Shown here piece after piece: positions 1 to 13,950 of a DNA stretch of 64,000 nucleotides. The notes beneath the pieces were generated by a model that saw nothing but the letters and a program-made list of their open reading frames with translations, searched no databases and was not told where the DNA came from. The position numbers were made by a program, and so were the translations under genes. How positions within the stretch are numbered: position 1 is the stretch's first letter; every line of letters begins with the position of its first letter. Location: the NCBI RefSeq assembly GCF_910594005.1, contig NC_057823.1:94908015-94972014 (forward strand), in the 5' to 3' direction. This stretch comes from Cervus elaphus. Taxonomy: Eukaryota; Chordata; Mammalia; Artiodactyla; Cervidae.

Positions 1-1044
1 TGAATCCTTTGCTGTCTTATTACATACACATTTCATTTTAATTCTTACTTCTTGGAGTACTACTTTTGAAGAGTAACTAGCAGCATAAATAAGGTGAATA
101 CCGTAATTACATTCACAGCACAACGCAGCTGGGTGTTTCTCCCCCCTCGTGTTTACAGAACAAGGTCAGCAGCCCACAGAGGTGACTCTGCAGGCCCCCC
201 AAGGCCGAGCCCTAGGCAACACTCTGGAACAAGTGGATGTCTCCTATGCTCTTGGCTCAAGGCCTGGCTCCTTTCCTAGAGAGCGGTCCCAGAAGCAAAG
301 GGACAGGACTGCTCTCGATTATTGAGCCCCTGTACCTGGCGTGTTTTCCTGGCACATAGTGAGGGCTTAATAAATACCCGTGAATACAGGAACTGGAGAT
401 TTCTGTCTTTCAACTATACCACTCTTCCCAGCTCCCAAGGCCTTTCTTCCCTTGGGTGTACAGGGGCCACCATGGTGTTAGGTGGTGCTTACAAATGGGT
501 TTTGTTGGAAAGAATGTAAAATGTGACTTCCTGCTCTCCAGACTCCATATACCTACTCTTGGCAATTTAGTAGACAAGCAAGGAGGGAGAAAGTGTTTTC
601 TAATTCTTTCTTCTCCCCCAAATCTTCCCTTTCCATCAAGGGAAGAATAAGACTCTGAGCTAACTGGCTGCTATGTATATGTCCTCATTAAGGTCTAGGA
701 CAGCAGGTAGACAGGGAATGAAGGTGTGAACGCTTGAATGACATCCCTTCCTCAGCCATGACTCACTTAACTTCCACTCACCGTCCCCCTCAACCCTCCG
801 TGCAGATCTGCAGAACCTGGTTGGGGAGATTTTCCACAGCGGTGGCGAACTGATTTCCAGGCCAGGTTCTGGCTTCAGTTTAGGCCTAAGGTCTTCCTTC
901 CTATAGGGTTCTGGTCTGGGACTGCAGAAGTACTTTACCCATCAGAGTATGGAAGATTCTCCCTTTTGGGAGATTCTAAATTGCATTTTTAAAAAGCAGA
1001 ATCATACAGTTTTTTTTTTTTTTTTTCTATTTTGCAGGAGTGAT

Positions 1045-1084
1045 TAGAGTTTGTACTCAAATTCTAGAGTTTGTACTCAAATTG
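1045..1084. repeat. 20-bp tandem duplication
   Basis: Two adjacent 20-mers starting TAGAGTTTGTACTCAAATT, differing only at the last base. The preceding T-run is at 1011-1026. Confidence 0.9.
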
Positions 1085-2196
1085 TACAAATGTTCAGTAT
1101 TCTTTCACAGAAAACTTTTAATTACTGGCGTCCTTAAGCTCATACATCTACTAAACAGAGCATGGCTTTTCCTTTCTTATCATCTTAACTGTGATTCTTA
1201 AGTAACATTTATACTTCTTAAGGTGAAAAATTATCTTCCTATACATTTTCTTCCCCATTTTTAAGCACACATATACACAGAAAGTCTTTGTGTAAACTTG
1301 GAGGGTTTAATAACAGAAATACCTTGAATGAATTAATTGCTGTGCACACCACTCAAAGCATTAGGGTCTGGCCTGATGGTGGGCATAGAAAGCTTTCTTA
1401 TTCTTTAAAAGAATATCAAATAGAAAAAAAAATAGCTATTGTCATTACAAAAATATGATAATAATAGAATAGGAAAGGATCAGGTTTAAAAGAAACAAAG
1501 TTAAAAAAATACGCAACCCATGTTATGAACCCATTAAAGTTTTTGGAAGCTTGTCTGCCACAGGGATCAGGAGAGCAGTTTTTGCCAAGGGGCAGTTTCG
1601 CCACCGCCCCCCCACCACCCCAGGGGGCACTGGGTGTGGGAGGTTGCTACTGGCATCTTTTGGATGCCAGGGACATCGCCCAACACGTTACAGTGCGCAG
1701 GATGGCCCCCACAACAATGAATTATGCAGTCTCTAATACGTTAGTAAGGCTGAAGTTGAGAAGTTATGGATCACAGACAGAGGTAGGTTAGTCTCTTAGA
1801 AAAGAAAAGAATTCTTGACTTCATTGACTTTTGATAATTAATGAGGAATTAAAGGGGAAAATGGTATCTTTAAAGAAATAAAAGTACCCATTTTAAAAAA
1901 AAAAGGAGGTAACACCATGGAGAATGACAGCAGGACTTCTCGAAGCTCCCTCCTACCTGCTGCCCCCGCCTATGGTGTGTACGGGAGCAGTGTGCACACA
2001 GGGGCAGAGGCAGGTGTCAGGGCAGATCATGTTTCTCATGGGCATCCTGGGTACATGTCATGCTATTTTTCTCCAGCTGAGGAGCTGGGGTGGAGCTGGA
2101 GGTTAAGGAATGATGAGTACCACAGAGTTCCCACAACTGAGTTTCTACATCCCTTTTCCCTGGTGGCTTTCAGAGCAGAAGAATGCAGATGGTACA

Positions 2197-2340
2197 TGCG
2201 TGCTAAGTTGCTCAGTCATGTCTGACTCTGTGTGACCCCATGAACTGTAGTGTGCCAGGCTCCTCTGTCCATGGGATTCTCCAGGCAATCTGGAGAACCC
2301 TCTGGAATGGGTTGCTATGATCTTCTCCAAGGGCCTGGCA
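2197..2340 (-). mobile_element. Bov-A/Bov-tA SINE fragment
   Basis: Reverse complement of the Bov-A monomer: CTCAGTCATGTCTGACTCTG through CCATGGGATTCTCCAGGCAA. Flanked by AGATGGTACA (2187-2196) and AGATGGCACA (2341-2350), a 10-bp target-site duplication with one change. The tRNA-like head is missing. Confidence 0.85.
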
Positions 2341-3944
2341 AGATGGCACAGCCTGACCTAATCTCAGGCTTTTCTTATAAAAATATCTGAGAGCAAGATG
2401 TCAACCATGCAATCTTCTTATCTTTAAAATTTTCAAGTCTACACTGTACAGTCTATAGATTTAGTATATCTTATTTCCTGAAGGAGATGGTACACATCAG
2501 ATATAAATTTTCTGTGCATCAATATCTGAATATATTAGGAATGAAATGTATGTACAAAGAGTACTTATGTTTATACCTGGTAAATGTGCCTAACAGTTTG
2601 GCTTCTTGGGCAAAGGCTTAATGGAAAGAGCAGGTTGTGTATGACAATTAGAGCAGGCAGGAGGGGCGACAGAGTGGGGTGCGTCAGAACTAAACTATGG
2701 GGGCCTCAGAGTGGACCAGAGCCTGTGGGACTGGTCCAGCTAAAATGGGATCAGAGTCCTTGTCTGATCCAGGGCCATTTCAGAGACTAGACTTCAGAGG
2801 AACTTGGGGATACTCATCACTTCTGTCTCTAATATACGGAACCTACTCCATAGCTTGTCTAGATAGTGAAGTAGGAGTCGGTCTTTTCTTCCAGAATGAT
2901 TATGAAGCATTTTCTTATAAACTGGCCTTTGGGTTATGGACTATGACTAGGGGGAGATGAAAATGACTGTTATTGTTGGGCCTAGGATTGGCTTTTGAAG
3001 ACAGGGCTAATCACCATGGGAAAAGAAATTCCAAGGTCTGTTTAGAAACAATTTTGGAAGAGCATCCCTTTGTATGATAGGGACTTCTCAATTTTAATTA
3101 TATTATTTTGAGCTTTTCCTACAAGTCAGTGGGAATACTTTTAGAACTTTAGGGACCCATGGTCTACTTGAAAATTTTTAGCTAATGCCTTAAGAGTGAA
3201 ATGTTATTTTAAAAGTATCAAAGACTATGATTCCAAACAGTTTCTTATTCACAATGAAGAATATAAAAATACACTACCGTGTTCTGGGCAAGCTGAAAAG
3301 TAGATTTTAATTTTCATTCCAAATATGAGAGGCTGAAAATCAAAGGCTTAGGACCACAATCCACAACCCTCCTCCCAAACTCCAGGCTGTCTTTGATAAA
3401 AAGCTATGAAGACAAAGTTTCAGGAAACTTTCAGACATTTATAATTAACATAAACACTGTATACCAAGATGTGTAAGTCAAAGCTTCTAATTACTCTGAG
3501 ACACAAGTTCAGGCATGTGGCACTGGAATACTGTCTGAAAGGTCATTTCGACATCAAGTCACAGACCTCCGTTTTACATAAGGATATAAGGGCAGAAGCT
3601 CAGTATGTGTACTGCTGCAAATTTCTCATACGGGCATGCTAGTATCTGCTTAAAAACCACTGGTACTTTTATTGCAGAGGTTTTTCACTGGACTGAGGTA
3701 CACACTAGATTAAAAATAGAACCAGCAAGGTGTTTCTTCCCCCCATTTATTTAATACAAATGCTTTGTTCTGTTGTGGGTATTACAAATTATTTAGGTTT
3801 ACATAAGCTTTTATTTGGCAGCAATTCTATAACTTTTATCAGCCTTTTCTACTAAGGTAGCTGCAAACGCTCAGAGAGATGTTCATGACCCAGCAATACC
3901 ACAGCTTGATTATGACAACTCTTGGTCCTTAAAGCAGACCTGCT

Positions 3945-4085
3945 GGCAGGGCCTCGAAGATGATTTAGTTGAATGGCTTCATCTTACAGATCTGGAGCAG
4001 AGAGAAGCTAAGTGACTTGCTCAAGGTTACATCTCTATTTAAAATTGTAACCCCTGTACCCCTGACTGCCTGACCCTGGCTCGAT
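3945..4085 (-). mobile_element. MIR-like
   Basis: Inverted core CATCTTACAGATCTGGAGCA then AAGTGACTTGCTCAAGGTTA. Only the centre is recognisable. Confidence 0.5.
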
Positions 4086-5689
4086 GTTTGTCTAAAGTAC
4101 TTAGTACCTGCACTACTTAATTTTGCTTATTGTCTTTCTCCCCTGGCTAGGCCTTCTAATCCTTAGAAGGTCACCGGCTTTTGTCTGGTTTGTTCCAGGT
4201 ATTGCCAGCATCTTGAATAGTATGTAGCAAAAAGCAGTCACTCCATATGTATTTGCTAGATGAATAAAAATGGTGATTAAAGCCTCAGCCATGGCGAGAA
4301 CTGAACTATCTGCTTTCTTCCCACCAATATTATAAAGGATGCTGAAATTTCCTTGCATTAAAAAGGTTCTATCCTGAAATAAGTTTGGGAAATGCCAGCT
4401 TAAACAAAATCATTTACTTTAAACTAGGTCCTTTCACTCTGAATAGCAATTTCCCAGTTTTTATGACTTCAGAACCCACTTCCCTCCATCCCTATAGTAT
4501 CTTAGGAGGTCAGCTTGTCTCTTAATATTATTGGACTAAAATAGCTATTATTTTACTACATATAAACTATATATCTTAGTTTGGATACAAAAAATGCTAC
4601 AAACATTTAAACATTAGAATTCTCTGTTGTTCTCAACTCCTTTCCTGACTTTTAATGATTCCGTAATTTCCTAATAATCTGGAAAATTCAGTTTAGCTAG
4701 AGAAATGTATTTGCATGGTACCAGTAAGGTTCCAGAGTTTAGGGGCAGAATAAACCTAGAATCAGAACAGAAAATAGAAACCTCAACCTGAAAGCCACAA
4801 AGTCCTATTTTTCAAACTAGAGCTGCAGTTATAACTTTAGGCCTAACATTATGCATTTAGGGAAGAAAAAAAGGCTTCTCAGATCAGTCCAGATGTAGAA
4901 ACCAATGCTGAGGTGGGGGTGGGGGAGTAGGGAGGGGATCTTTCACTGGCAGTAGAAAAAGTTTAGGTATTAGAGAAATCAGTAAGAGATGAATGTTCCC
5001 ACTGACAAGGAATGACAGGGAGTGGAGTGGATCCCACACATATTATAAACATCTGAAATGTCCACATGATTGAGGTTTTACTGAGAGTAGTACAAAATGC
5101 TAAATTTATCTGCACAAAGGGAAATGTTGGCAGTTATTCAAAAAAAACTCAGGCCATATACCAATTAATATGAATAATTCAGGACAAAGTAAGCCCATTT
5201 ATTTCCTTGCATTCTTCCTCTGTAGCAAGATGTACAGTATTAAAGAAAAAGTAAAAGTATAATAGCCTTTTCTATTCTCCTTCATATAGTTCCTTAAATC
5301 CAGTATTAGGACTTAAAAAAATCTCGATGGAAGGGTACAGTAGGTCAGTACTAATTTTCTTAGTGCTATTACTTCCATGGAATATAGTCTTTAAATAAAA
5401 AAACCATTCCTTTGAAACTATATTCTCACCCCTAATATATTATTTTAAATTTATGGCTGTTTTGGGGGAAAACATCATTGATGACAACATATCAAAAATT
5501 AATTTCAATTGGTTACAAGTAAGCAATACCATCTACAAGAGTAAAGTGCTAATTTTTGACAGTCAAATACACCCAAGTTGCTGTATCACTGAAACTGAAA
5601 AAAAATTACCTTGAGTAATTTTTAGCTCTCTTAATAAGGTTTCTCTTTAATATGAAACCAGCCTTCTAAATGTTGGTCTACCCAGTAAG

Positions 5690-5830
5690 ATGACACTGAC
5701 TGATTTGTTCATTTATTTCACTTATTCCACAAGTATTAACTGACGGCCTACTGTGTTAGGCACTACTCTAGGTTTCCGTGACATATTAATGAATAAAACC
5801 ACAACCATCCCTGCCATTGTGGCACCTATG
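5690..5830 (+). mobile_element. Old mammalian-wide repeat, family not assigned
   Basis: TTATTCCACAAGTATTAACT, GTGTTAGGCACTACTCTAGG and ATCCCTGCCATTGTGGCACC form the familiar order of a common old interspersed repeat. I cannot name the family with confidence. Confidence 0.4.
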
Positions 5831-6014
5831 TACAGAAATTCAGAAGAGATAATGAGGACTTCGACTAGGAGATGGGGAGAAGTAGAGGGATTCAAGATAT
5901 AATTTGTAGGTAGAGATGGCAGGATTCCTAGACATACCGTGAAGAAAGAAAGAAAGGAATATCAAGGTTGATGCCAAGGCATTTTCCCCTGGAAGAATGG
6001 AGTTGTTTGAGAGA

Positions 6015-6115
6015 ATGTGTGTGTGTACACACATATACATATATACACGTATGTGTATATATACTCATATGTATATGTATATATTTATGCTTGTATATTT
6101 ATTCTTGCATATGAT
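6015..6115. repeat. TG/TA-rich simple sequence
   Basis: Interrupted TG, CA and TA dinucleotides, including the perfect palindrome TGTGTGTACACACA. Confidence 0.8.
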
Positions 6116-6699
6116 GATGAGTACCTTAATGTAAATCAGCTAAGCACATGAAAATACAGTTGACCAATGCTGGTTTCACCAGCTAAAAAGGGGCTTCAAA
6201 ATGGGTTTTGTTATGACTCATTTTGTAGCTTCATGGCCAAAAATTATTGAGAAAGGCCCAGGTGGTTGGGTGTAGTTGGTTGGTAGCTGGGTATTTCCAG
6301 GAAAAAGGGGGAAGGTCAGTTAGTGGCAGGGGTAAGATGCAAATAGCAGATATTAGAGAACCAGGGAAAAGGATACAGACTATGGAGTGTGAGGGAACAG
6401 AAAAGCTGTATTTAAAAATGACTGCAAAATTGCTAAATGCCATAATAGCTTTTAGAAGAAAAGTGACAGAACCACCAAGAGAATCTAAGTTTGTTCAAAT
6501 TTCATAGCTGGGCTAATCCATATGTCTCTCTTTGGTGGCAAAAACTAAAACTTTGTGTTCAGTTCCATAATCATTATTCTAAAATTGCTTTTCATTTTAT
6601 TAACCATTCCCTTCTGAAATTTAAATATATTCCACAGCATCAATGCTTCTTTAGAAAAGAATTATCCTATTCCTAAGTCCGCCCACCCTGTCACATTAT

Positions 6700-7405
6700 C
6701 TATCTCCTATTAATAAACTACCATTTATCTATTTTACTGAGGTTATTGGCATCTTGGGGAGTCAACTTTGACTCTTCTTTCTCCCATACCACCCTACATC
6801 CCTCAGCATCCAGATACACAAGGCTTACTGCTTTTACTTCCCAAATTCTCTCTCAAATGTATGTTCTTGTGTCCTTCCTCTGTTTTGGCTCAATATCACC
6901 TGCTTGGACATCTTGTAACGTGGCCTCCACTTTTTGTCTTCTCTTGATCCCATCCTCTAATGATTCGGCTGCCAAAATTAGTTTCATAAAATGCCAGCGT
7001 GACCATGTCAATCCTAAGCATCATAATTTCTGTATGGTTTCTACTACTGATCTATGTAGAATGTAAACTCCTGAACAGGAAGGACACTTGTGGTTCCTTC
7101 CCAACAGACCTGGGCCTCACTCTCCACCTTGTACTTGATGTCCCCATTTCTGTCTTGACCTGTGCTAACTTACCCTTTATTTAACCCTCAGCCCAGAAGC
7201 CTTTCCTTCCCCAGTGAAACAGGTTCCCTTTTCTGTCCCCACAGCCTCTCGGGCTCACCTCTCCTTCTGCCCTCACTGTAGTGCGTGCTGAGCACTTCTT
7301 CATGTCTTCCTTCCTATTAGACCAAGAGTCTTTTGGGGGGCAAGGACCATGGTCTTACTTTCACACATACTGGAACATAATAGATACCTAATAAATATTT
7401 GTTGG
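6700..7405 (+). mobile_element. L2 LINE 3' end
   Basis: TTTGACTCTTCTTTCTCCCA, CATAAAATGCCAGCGTGACC, TGTAAACTCCTGAAC and the ending CTAATAAATATTTGTTGGAT follow the L2 3' end in order. Old and diverged; the small open frames in it are chance. Confidence 0.65.
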
Positions 7406-8929
7406 ATCCATCTGAAGAAACTTAGAACTAGATTAAATGCACTCTGAAGAAGACTTTTGCCAGGAATACTAAAAAATAAGATCTATATCTGAAATAGATG
7501 ACTTAAAAGAGTCAGTGGAAAACCAGAGCAGGCAAAAATAAATAGCAGAATGAAAGGAAGAAACAAAACAGACAGCAAACAGCAGGCACTGTGTGGTACA
7601 AATGTCAGGATGAAAAAGTTTCTTACCTCTTTGTGCTATGTTTAGCCCCCAAGCTGAGGTCAAGTGGTTGCCTGAGTTTGTGGAACTTAAATTTATAATA
7701 TACATTTTTCTTTTTTAAAAAAATTATCTTCATCTTTATTAAAATATTCACATGATACTCTGGCCTTATGAAATTCCATTTGAAAATATGATCTAGCATC
7801 CTTAAGGCCACTTTGCATTTTAAAGGACTTAGGGAAACCACACTAAATAATTCTAAACGTAGCAATTCTCCTGGTCAAGTAGGAAGCAGAATTGTGTTTT
7901 TAAAAAAAGTGGCTTGTTTCTCAGAAACAAAGGCCAAACCTGATTTCTACAAGGAAAAACAATCTTTGATATGAATGTCATTTTCCAAATTCATTGCTAA
8001 TCTTCTCTCCTTGTTCTCCTGAAGTCTTGAAGAAAGCTTTCTGTAATATGCCAGGAGGCACTGCTGGTAAAACGTGGGTGGAACAGAAGTCATGTATGGC
8101 AGTCAGCAATGGTTGTGTAAATCTGGGGGGAGACGGGTACTTGACAGATGTGAACACTTGAGATTAAAACAAGTCGCTAAAAGTGGCCCAGGCTCTAGAT
8201 TTTGCAAAATACATGGTTTCTTTCCAGCTCACTCAATGTTGCTGTGAAAACTTATCAGTTCAATAACATAAATGGTATTTAAGTCTGAAAAATATTTCCA
8301 TATAGATTTTAAAAGAAATTCAATTCTTAATTTTCTGTTTTTCAACATCAACATATGTAAAAACAAATTTAAGCTACAGAATGCTTTTTTCAAAAGAAAT
8401 CTTGTGAGGAAACCCACCATGTACTACAAATAGAGCCACTCTGATTGAGGAAAGGGTGACGAACTGGGACTGCTGAGGCAGCCACGTTGGTAATATCACA
8501 GAACCCAGGCGGGCTCTGGGGACCAAGGACACAAATCCAGGCTCTCTGCTAAGGGAAGAGAAACAGCAACAAGATGTGTAATACTTGGGGGATATTTTAT
8601 TAATTACACTTTAGTCACATCTTAAATGACAGTTACAAAAGACTGTGTGCAAGTATGATCTCTTATATGCCATTTCTCGATGGGAATTAGAGGCAAACAT
8701 TTGAAGGATACCAGAGGTAAGAAATAGTGTCCTTCTGCCTTATTCCCTTTCCTTTTTAAAATGCTTTCTTTACTATTGGGTCTCTTTGTATTTCCAGTTC
8801 TAAGATGGATACAATTCAATGGTTTGAGAAGAGGAAACCTGAGCACTTCTCCTTCACACACAGATGACAAGGGAACAGGGCAAGCAGACCACATCTAGTA
8901 CGCTAGATTACATATGCTAGAATCTGGTG

Positions 8930-9110
8930 CAACGATGCCCAGTTTCCAATGTGCCTCTGGAATCTACCATCTGTGTTAACTTGGGCAAGCAACTTAACCT
9001 CATGAATTCTCAGTTTCCTCTGGGTAATGATATTATTCACCTCATAAGGCTGTTGGAGTTTAAAGAGATAACTTATCTAAGGGGCTTGGTAAAATGTCCA
9101 ACACACAGCA
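8930..9110 (+). mobile_element. MIR
   Basis: Core GTTAACTTGGGCAAGCAACT, then CTCAGTTTCCTCTGGGTAAT and ACCTCATAAGGCTGTTGGAG, the conserved central part of MIR. Confidence 0.8.
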
Positions 9111-11571
9111 TATGCCCCAGAGTGTTCTGAGGACGTAAAGACAGTATTGGAGAGCTCCCACTCTGATTTTGGCCTGTTCAATTCATGTGCACACACGTCT
9201 CCTTCAGCAACAGTGATGTGTTTGATTTTTAAAGTAATTAAAAAATGGTAATGGACTGATAACAGGTACCCTGTGGATAATCAAAAGTTGATAATACTTA
9301 TTCTGAATTCTTGGTATTTGCAAAAGTAAGGGGCTAGAAACCTTCAGGGTCAAAATTTAAGTGTTAGCTTAAATAAAAGCCAAAGAAGCTATCTGGGAAA
9401 ACAAACAACCCAAAAGACTAGCAATATTTCTAACTGTTCCAAACTCAACATACACAGAGATAAGGTATAAGAATGAATCAGCCACAACAGGTGTCCATGA
9501 AAGGCTGAAAAATTACAAATGCCTGCAATTACTCTAGAAGGGTATTATTCTAGAAGGGTAGCAAACACTGCTTCCCAAGTGCCCTATCCATTAAAAAATA
9601 AAATAAAAAGCTGCCTTCAGAACCCCAGATACTAGCTACAGGGCACTGAAGAAACGAAACCGAATTAAGTGGGGTTTTTTTTTGGTGTGTCAAAACTATA
9701 TAGGTAGTCTTAAAAAATGAATAAAATTTATTTTAATTTTTAAAGGTCTCTTTCTAAACATCTACCTTGAAAATATAGTCCTAAGGTACCGTCCATTTCA
9801 TAAAATTTATTTCTATTCAGTTTTCATAAATCAAATTCACTTGCTAAAATTTCTTTCAAGCCTTCAAGAAGTAAAACTATTTCTGATTTTACATGTATAA
9901 AGCTACTGATATGCACAGTGCATCAAGAACTAAATTAAAAACTGCAATTCTGATTTCTGAGAGACTTGGAAGGTCATGTAAATATGAGGGCCTGTCAAGT
10001 CTCTTAGATCAATTGATTTATTATTATTATAAGAAATACAGGACTAAAATGATTCATTTCTAAGGATGGTATGCCTGAGCCGTTGGTAAAGCCATCAAAG
10101 CTATCCCTTCAAATAGAGAAAGATATGTTGGCAAAGAAAGACCTAAGATATTTTACATATGGGCAACTAAGGTAATTACTGTATTTTAGCAATTCATATC
10201 ATAAAACTGTTGGTTATATTCTAGATGGTTATTTGATTGAGACAACATAGGTCCCTCTAGAATAAAGAAATTATATGAGGTAGCAAAACATTTTATCCTC
10301 TTGACAATAATTCATTGCATTGCCCCTTAAAAAAGATAACCATATCAGTAGGCTTCAGGAGACATTTGGCTTCTTATGACTCAATTGCCTTATACATTTT
10401 TGGAAAAAAATAGATTTTTTTTTTTAACAGAATCTGAAATTGTAAAGTTTAAGACTTTATCCAAAATTAATCATGGATTCACAGTTATCTTATTTTTCAA
10501 ATTCTCAAAGGAAGGAACAGAACACTATCTTCCTGGAAAAGTAAAACAAAACACCAAGCATCCCTGGTAGAAACTTCTCTTAACAGCCAAATACAAAACA
10601 TTTAAACAGCTATGGAAATATGTCAGCATCATCCTATTGTTTGGTGGAGATGGAACACCTCAAGTTCTGTTCCTCCTTCCAAATCTGTGAAAACTGATTT
10701 TAATGAATTACCAATATAAACAGATTAAGAGAAAACTAAAAAAGCATTCTGGTTATTATTAAGGAAGAATTTCTTAGTGTTGATTAGTAGAGTACTACTA
10801 CATTCATAAATATGGCTATACCTTATATTCTCACTCTTAAAATAACTTAGTGATTATTAGACACTGTAAACTTTTTAAGTTCTATAAAAGATTGCCCCTT
10901 TCCTATGGCTGCTTAATTAAGTACTAACCCTTTAATATTGTGGGCCCAATTTAGTTATCTTTAATAGGTTCTCTATTGCATTCTGAGTTTTAGTGCCTGA
11001 AGTTCCCTAAGAATCTTATCTTTTGAAATTCAGCTGACTACTGCTTTTCATCCCCATAATCTATTCTTTCTAGACTGGAGTCATTGCCAGGACTCTTCAC
11101 AACACCACTGTTCCAAAATGTCTGCTGTTAATTCAGAAAGGAGAGTGGCCTCTGTCCCATGCTCTTGATAACACCAGTCACCCCCCGCCTTTACCTTCCT
11201 TCCCCTGGGGAGAAAGATCACAGAAGGGAGAAAACTTTCTTTCTCAGCTGATAGATGACAAAGCAGCTTGTTAAGTAGTTGACTAGAAAGATATTTAGCT
11301 GGTGTCTAGGTACAGATAACTTCCAAACATGCTTTCTCTTTTCCTTGTCAACTTTTTTTTAAACCTTGAATATTCAGGCTTTCTCCTAGATTCCTGACAT
11401 ATTTAAGCTCAGCATCTCTAAACATTTATTTTATGCTTATAGAAAAATTAGGAAATATAGATAAACACATCTATCTCATTAGAAAAGGAATTTGTAAAGC
11501 AATGACATTTTGGTGTACAGCATTTCATATTTTTTGTAGCTTTATATTTGTGTTTGTGTACTTTTTTTAAA

Positions 11572-11785
11572 CCTTCCTAGGTGGCTGAGCAGTAAAGAAT
11601 CTGCCTGCCAATGCAGAAGAGGCAGGAGACGCGGGTTCGATCCTTGGGTCAGGAAGATCCCCTGGAGAAGGGAATGGCAATCCACTCCAATATTCTTGCC
11701 TGGAGAATCCCATGGACAGAGGAGCCTGGTGGGCTATAGTCCAGAGGGTCACAAAGAGTGGGATAAAACTGAGCACACACATAGC
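11572..11785 (+). mobile_element. Bov-tA SINE
   Basis: tRNA-like head (GTGGCTGAGCAGTAAAGAAT, then GGGTTCGATCC, the B-box-like part) followed by the Bov-A unit (GGAATGGCAATCCACTCCA to GAGGAGCCTGGTGGGC). Full-length type. Confidence 0.9.
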
Positions 11786-13059
11786 ACATTTATTTTTTAA
11801 GTTAGTATAATGATATATATGACATCTTATTACTAATTAGGAAGAAGAAATGATAACTTCAAAAGCTTCTAACCTAAATTCATGGACAGACAGCCTTGCC
11901 ATTTATCAGTTATATATTCTCTTATACCCATCAGGAAAGTATTACAGCTCTTTAGATAGAATAACATGACTACATTTAACCTTTAACCTTTGCTACTTAA
12001 TAATTTTTTCTTGCTACTGTTAACAAGATCATTTTTATACTGAAATTCCTAATTGTTAGTGCTTAGAGAGGCTAGTGATGTTTAAAAATTGTATTTATCA
12101 CTTAGTGGGCATTTTCCATGTGCCAAAAACTTTGCTAAGTATGAACATTATAAGACTTTGACCTATGTGTTTTGACTTTAGTTTGGAGACATGGCTAAAG
12201 AAATGGTGTAACAAACAATAAGAATTTCAAAATCTGCACTCATATACATACCTTCCCACTAGCTATCATACATGAGCCTTCTTTGCTCCTATCTAAAACC
12301 AATCTCTCCTCTGAGCAAGTAGACACTATCTCTCCAACTACTCAAGGGCACTGCTCCAGCAAGTCTTCCTCTTTTGTGTATCAACTTTTGCTTTCTATTG
12401 GGTGAGGCCCATCAGTTTACAAATATTCCGCTATTTCTCCCATTTTAAAAGAAACTTCTCTTTACTCCACTCTACTATGTTTAAGCCAGTGGCTTTTAAA
12501 GTTATTTCTGAACTGACCATGTTACTAAAGGAAATCCTGTATAAGTTTTTATAGTTTTTCACTTGGTTTATCTGCAGATGCAAATTTGTTCCCTTTTATC
12601 TATTATCCATAGCTTTTAATTAAATAGTTAATTTTCTTTTCCATTATATTAATGAGCATTCTTCAAAATATGTTAAGTTCTAGAGATGAGAGTGGCCATG
12701 TGTATTTTATTGTTGTTGTTCAGTAACGTGCTGGTTATTAGCTTGATAGTTTTCATCATGTTAAGAAAGAATTCTTCTATTCCCACTTAAAGTTTTAACC
12801 TAGATTTAATATTGAATTCTTATCAAATGCCACCTTGGCATCTACTGAAATATGTTCTGGTTTTTCTCTTTTAATCCATGCAGATGACAGATTATAAAAT
12901 CAAAGATATGTATTTACATTACTATATTTAAAGTTAATGATAATGAGAACTTTATGTAACATTTGTTTCTACAGAATCAATACAGCTTGATAGTTATGAA
13001 GCTTGACGACACAATAAAACCCATGGATTCACTGCCCAACATAAGAGAACATTAGCAAT

Positions 13060-13400
13060 AATGTATCTACCCATGTGCTCCTCTCCTATCCCTTCTGCCT
13101 GTTTTTCTCTATCAGAGGTAACAACTATTTTAACTTTCGTGATTACCATTCCTTTCCTGTTTTTAATGATTTGATCACATGTGTACCTACACAATACAGT
13201 TTGATTTGCCTGTTATTAAACTCTATACATGTGGTGTCACACCACATGTAGTTCTTCTGCCCACTTAGAGAATGTTCTCGGCCGTACTGCACAGAGCTCT
13301 CAGCCACTGCTTCTCCCTTGTGTACTCTTCTACCATCAGCACGCCACGGTTTCTATTATCCTGTCATTGTTCGTAACTGGTGTGAACAAAATTTGGCAAA
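13060..13400 (-). mobile_element. Probable old L1 3' fragment
   Basis: The order of AT-rich blocks (TTTAATGATTTGATCACATG, TTCTTCTGCCCACTTAGAGA) loosely resembles an inverted old L1 3' end. Weak call. It contains a 25-bp palindrome at 13226-13250. Confidence 0.3.
13226..13250. repeat. 25-bp near-perfect palindrome
   Basis: Twelve-base arms TACATGTGGTGT and ACACCACATGTA around a single C at 13238. Contains two CACATG/CATGTG E-box-like cores. Confidence 0.9.
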
Positions 13401-13789
13401 AGGAGCTTCAAATTTCATAAATGTTAAAAGTATCAACACTCGTAAGTGTTCATAACTAAATCAGTTTGCCTAACAATTGAAAAAAAAGTAACTCTTTTAA
13501 TAGACCTTAATAACAGAATTCCACCTATTAATACATCTTTTTTTCCTTCTCACTACTGGACTGTCAAGTATAATTAAGCTCTATAAAAACGTCTTTTGGA
13601 ACTGTTTCTCTAAAAACCCGTTTCTTCCAAATCCCTCAATACCAATGTCTTCTGGACAAATCCATCTCGACAGAATGAGGTACAGAGTTATTATCTGAAC
13701 ACCTCATGGACAGCACGTCCTGAACCAAATACTCCATGACTCCTGCCTCAGTCTGTTCTTTCATCTATTTTAGATCTTGAATAATAGCC

Positions 13790-13950
13790 TCACCATTCAA
13801 ACAAATGCTCATCATAAATATGACATCATCCTTGACGCCTCCCTTTCCTTCCTTGCCATATATAAGCAATATAAGTTAAGGTAGCTACTCGATAAACAAA
13901 CTAAAATGCATATCTGATCACATGACTCCCTGGCTAAAATTTCTAAAATT
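13790..13950 (+). mobile_element. L2-like fragment
   Basis: ACATCATCCTTGACGCCTCC followed later by CATATCTGATCACATGACTC, the same two landmarks as L2 in the same order. Short and diverged. Confidence 0.35.

Noticed and set aside
11572..11660. tRNA-like sequence with a B-box-type GGTTCGATCC
   Set aside because: It is the head of a Bov-tA SINE, not a functional tRNA gene. The same applies to the other SINE heads.
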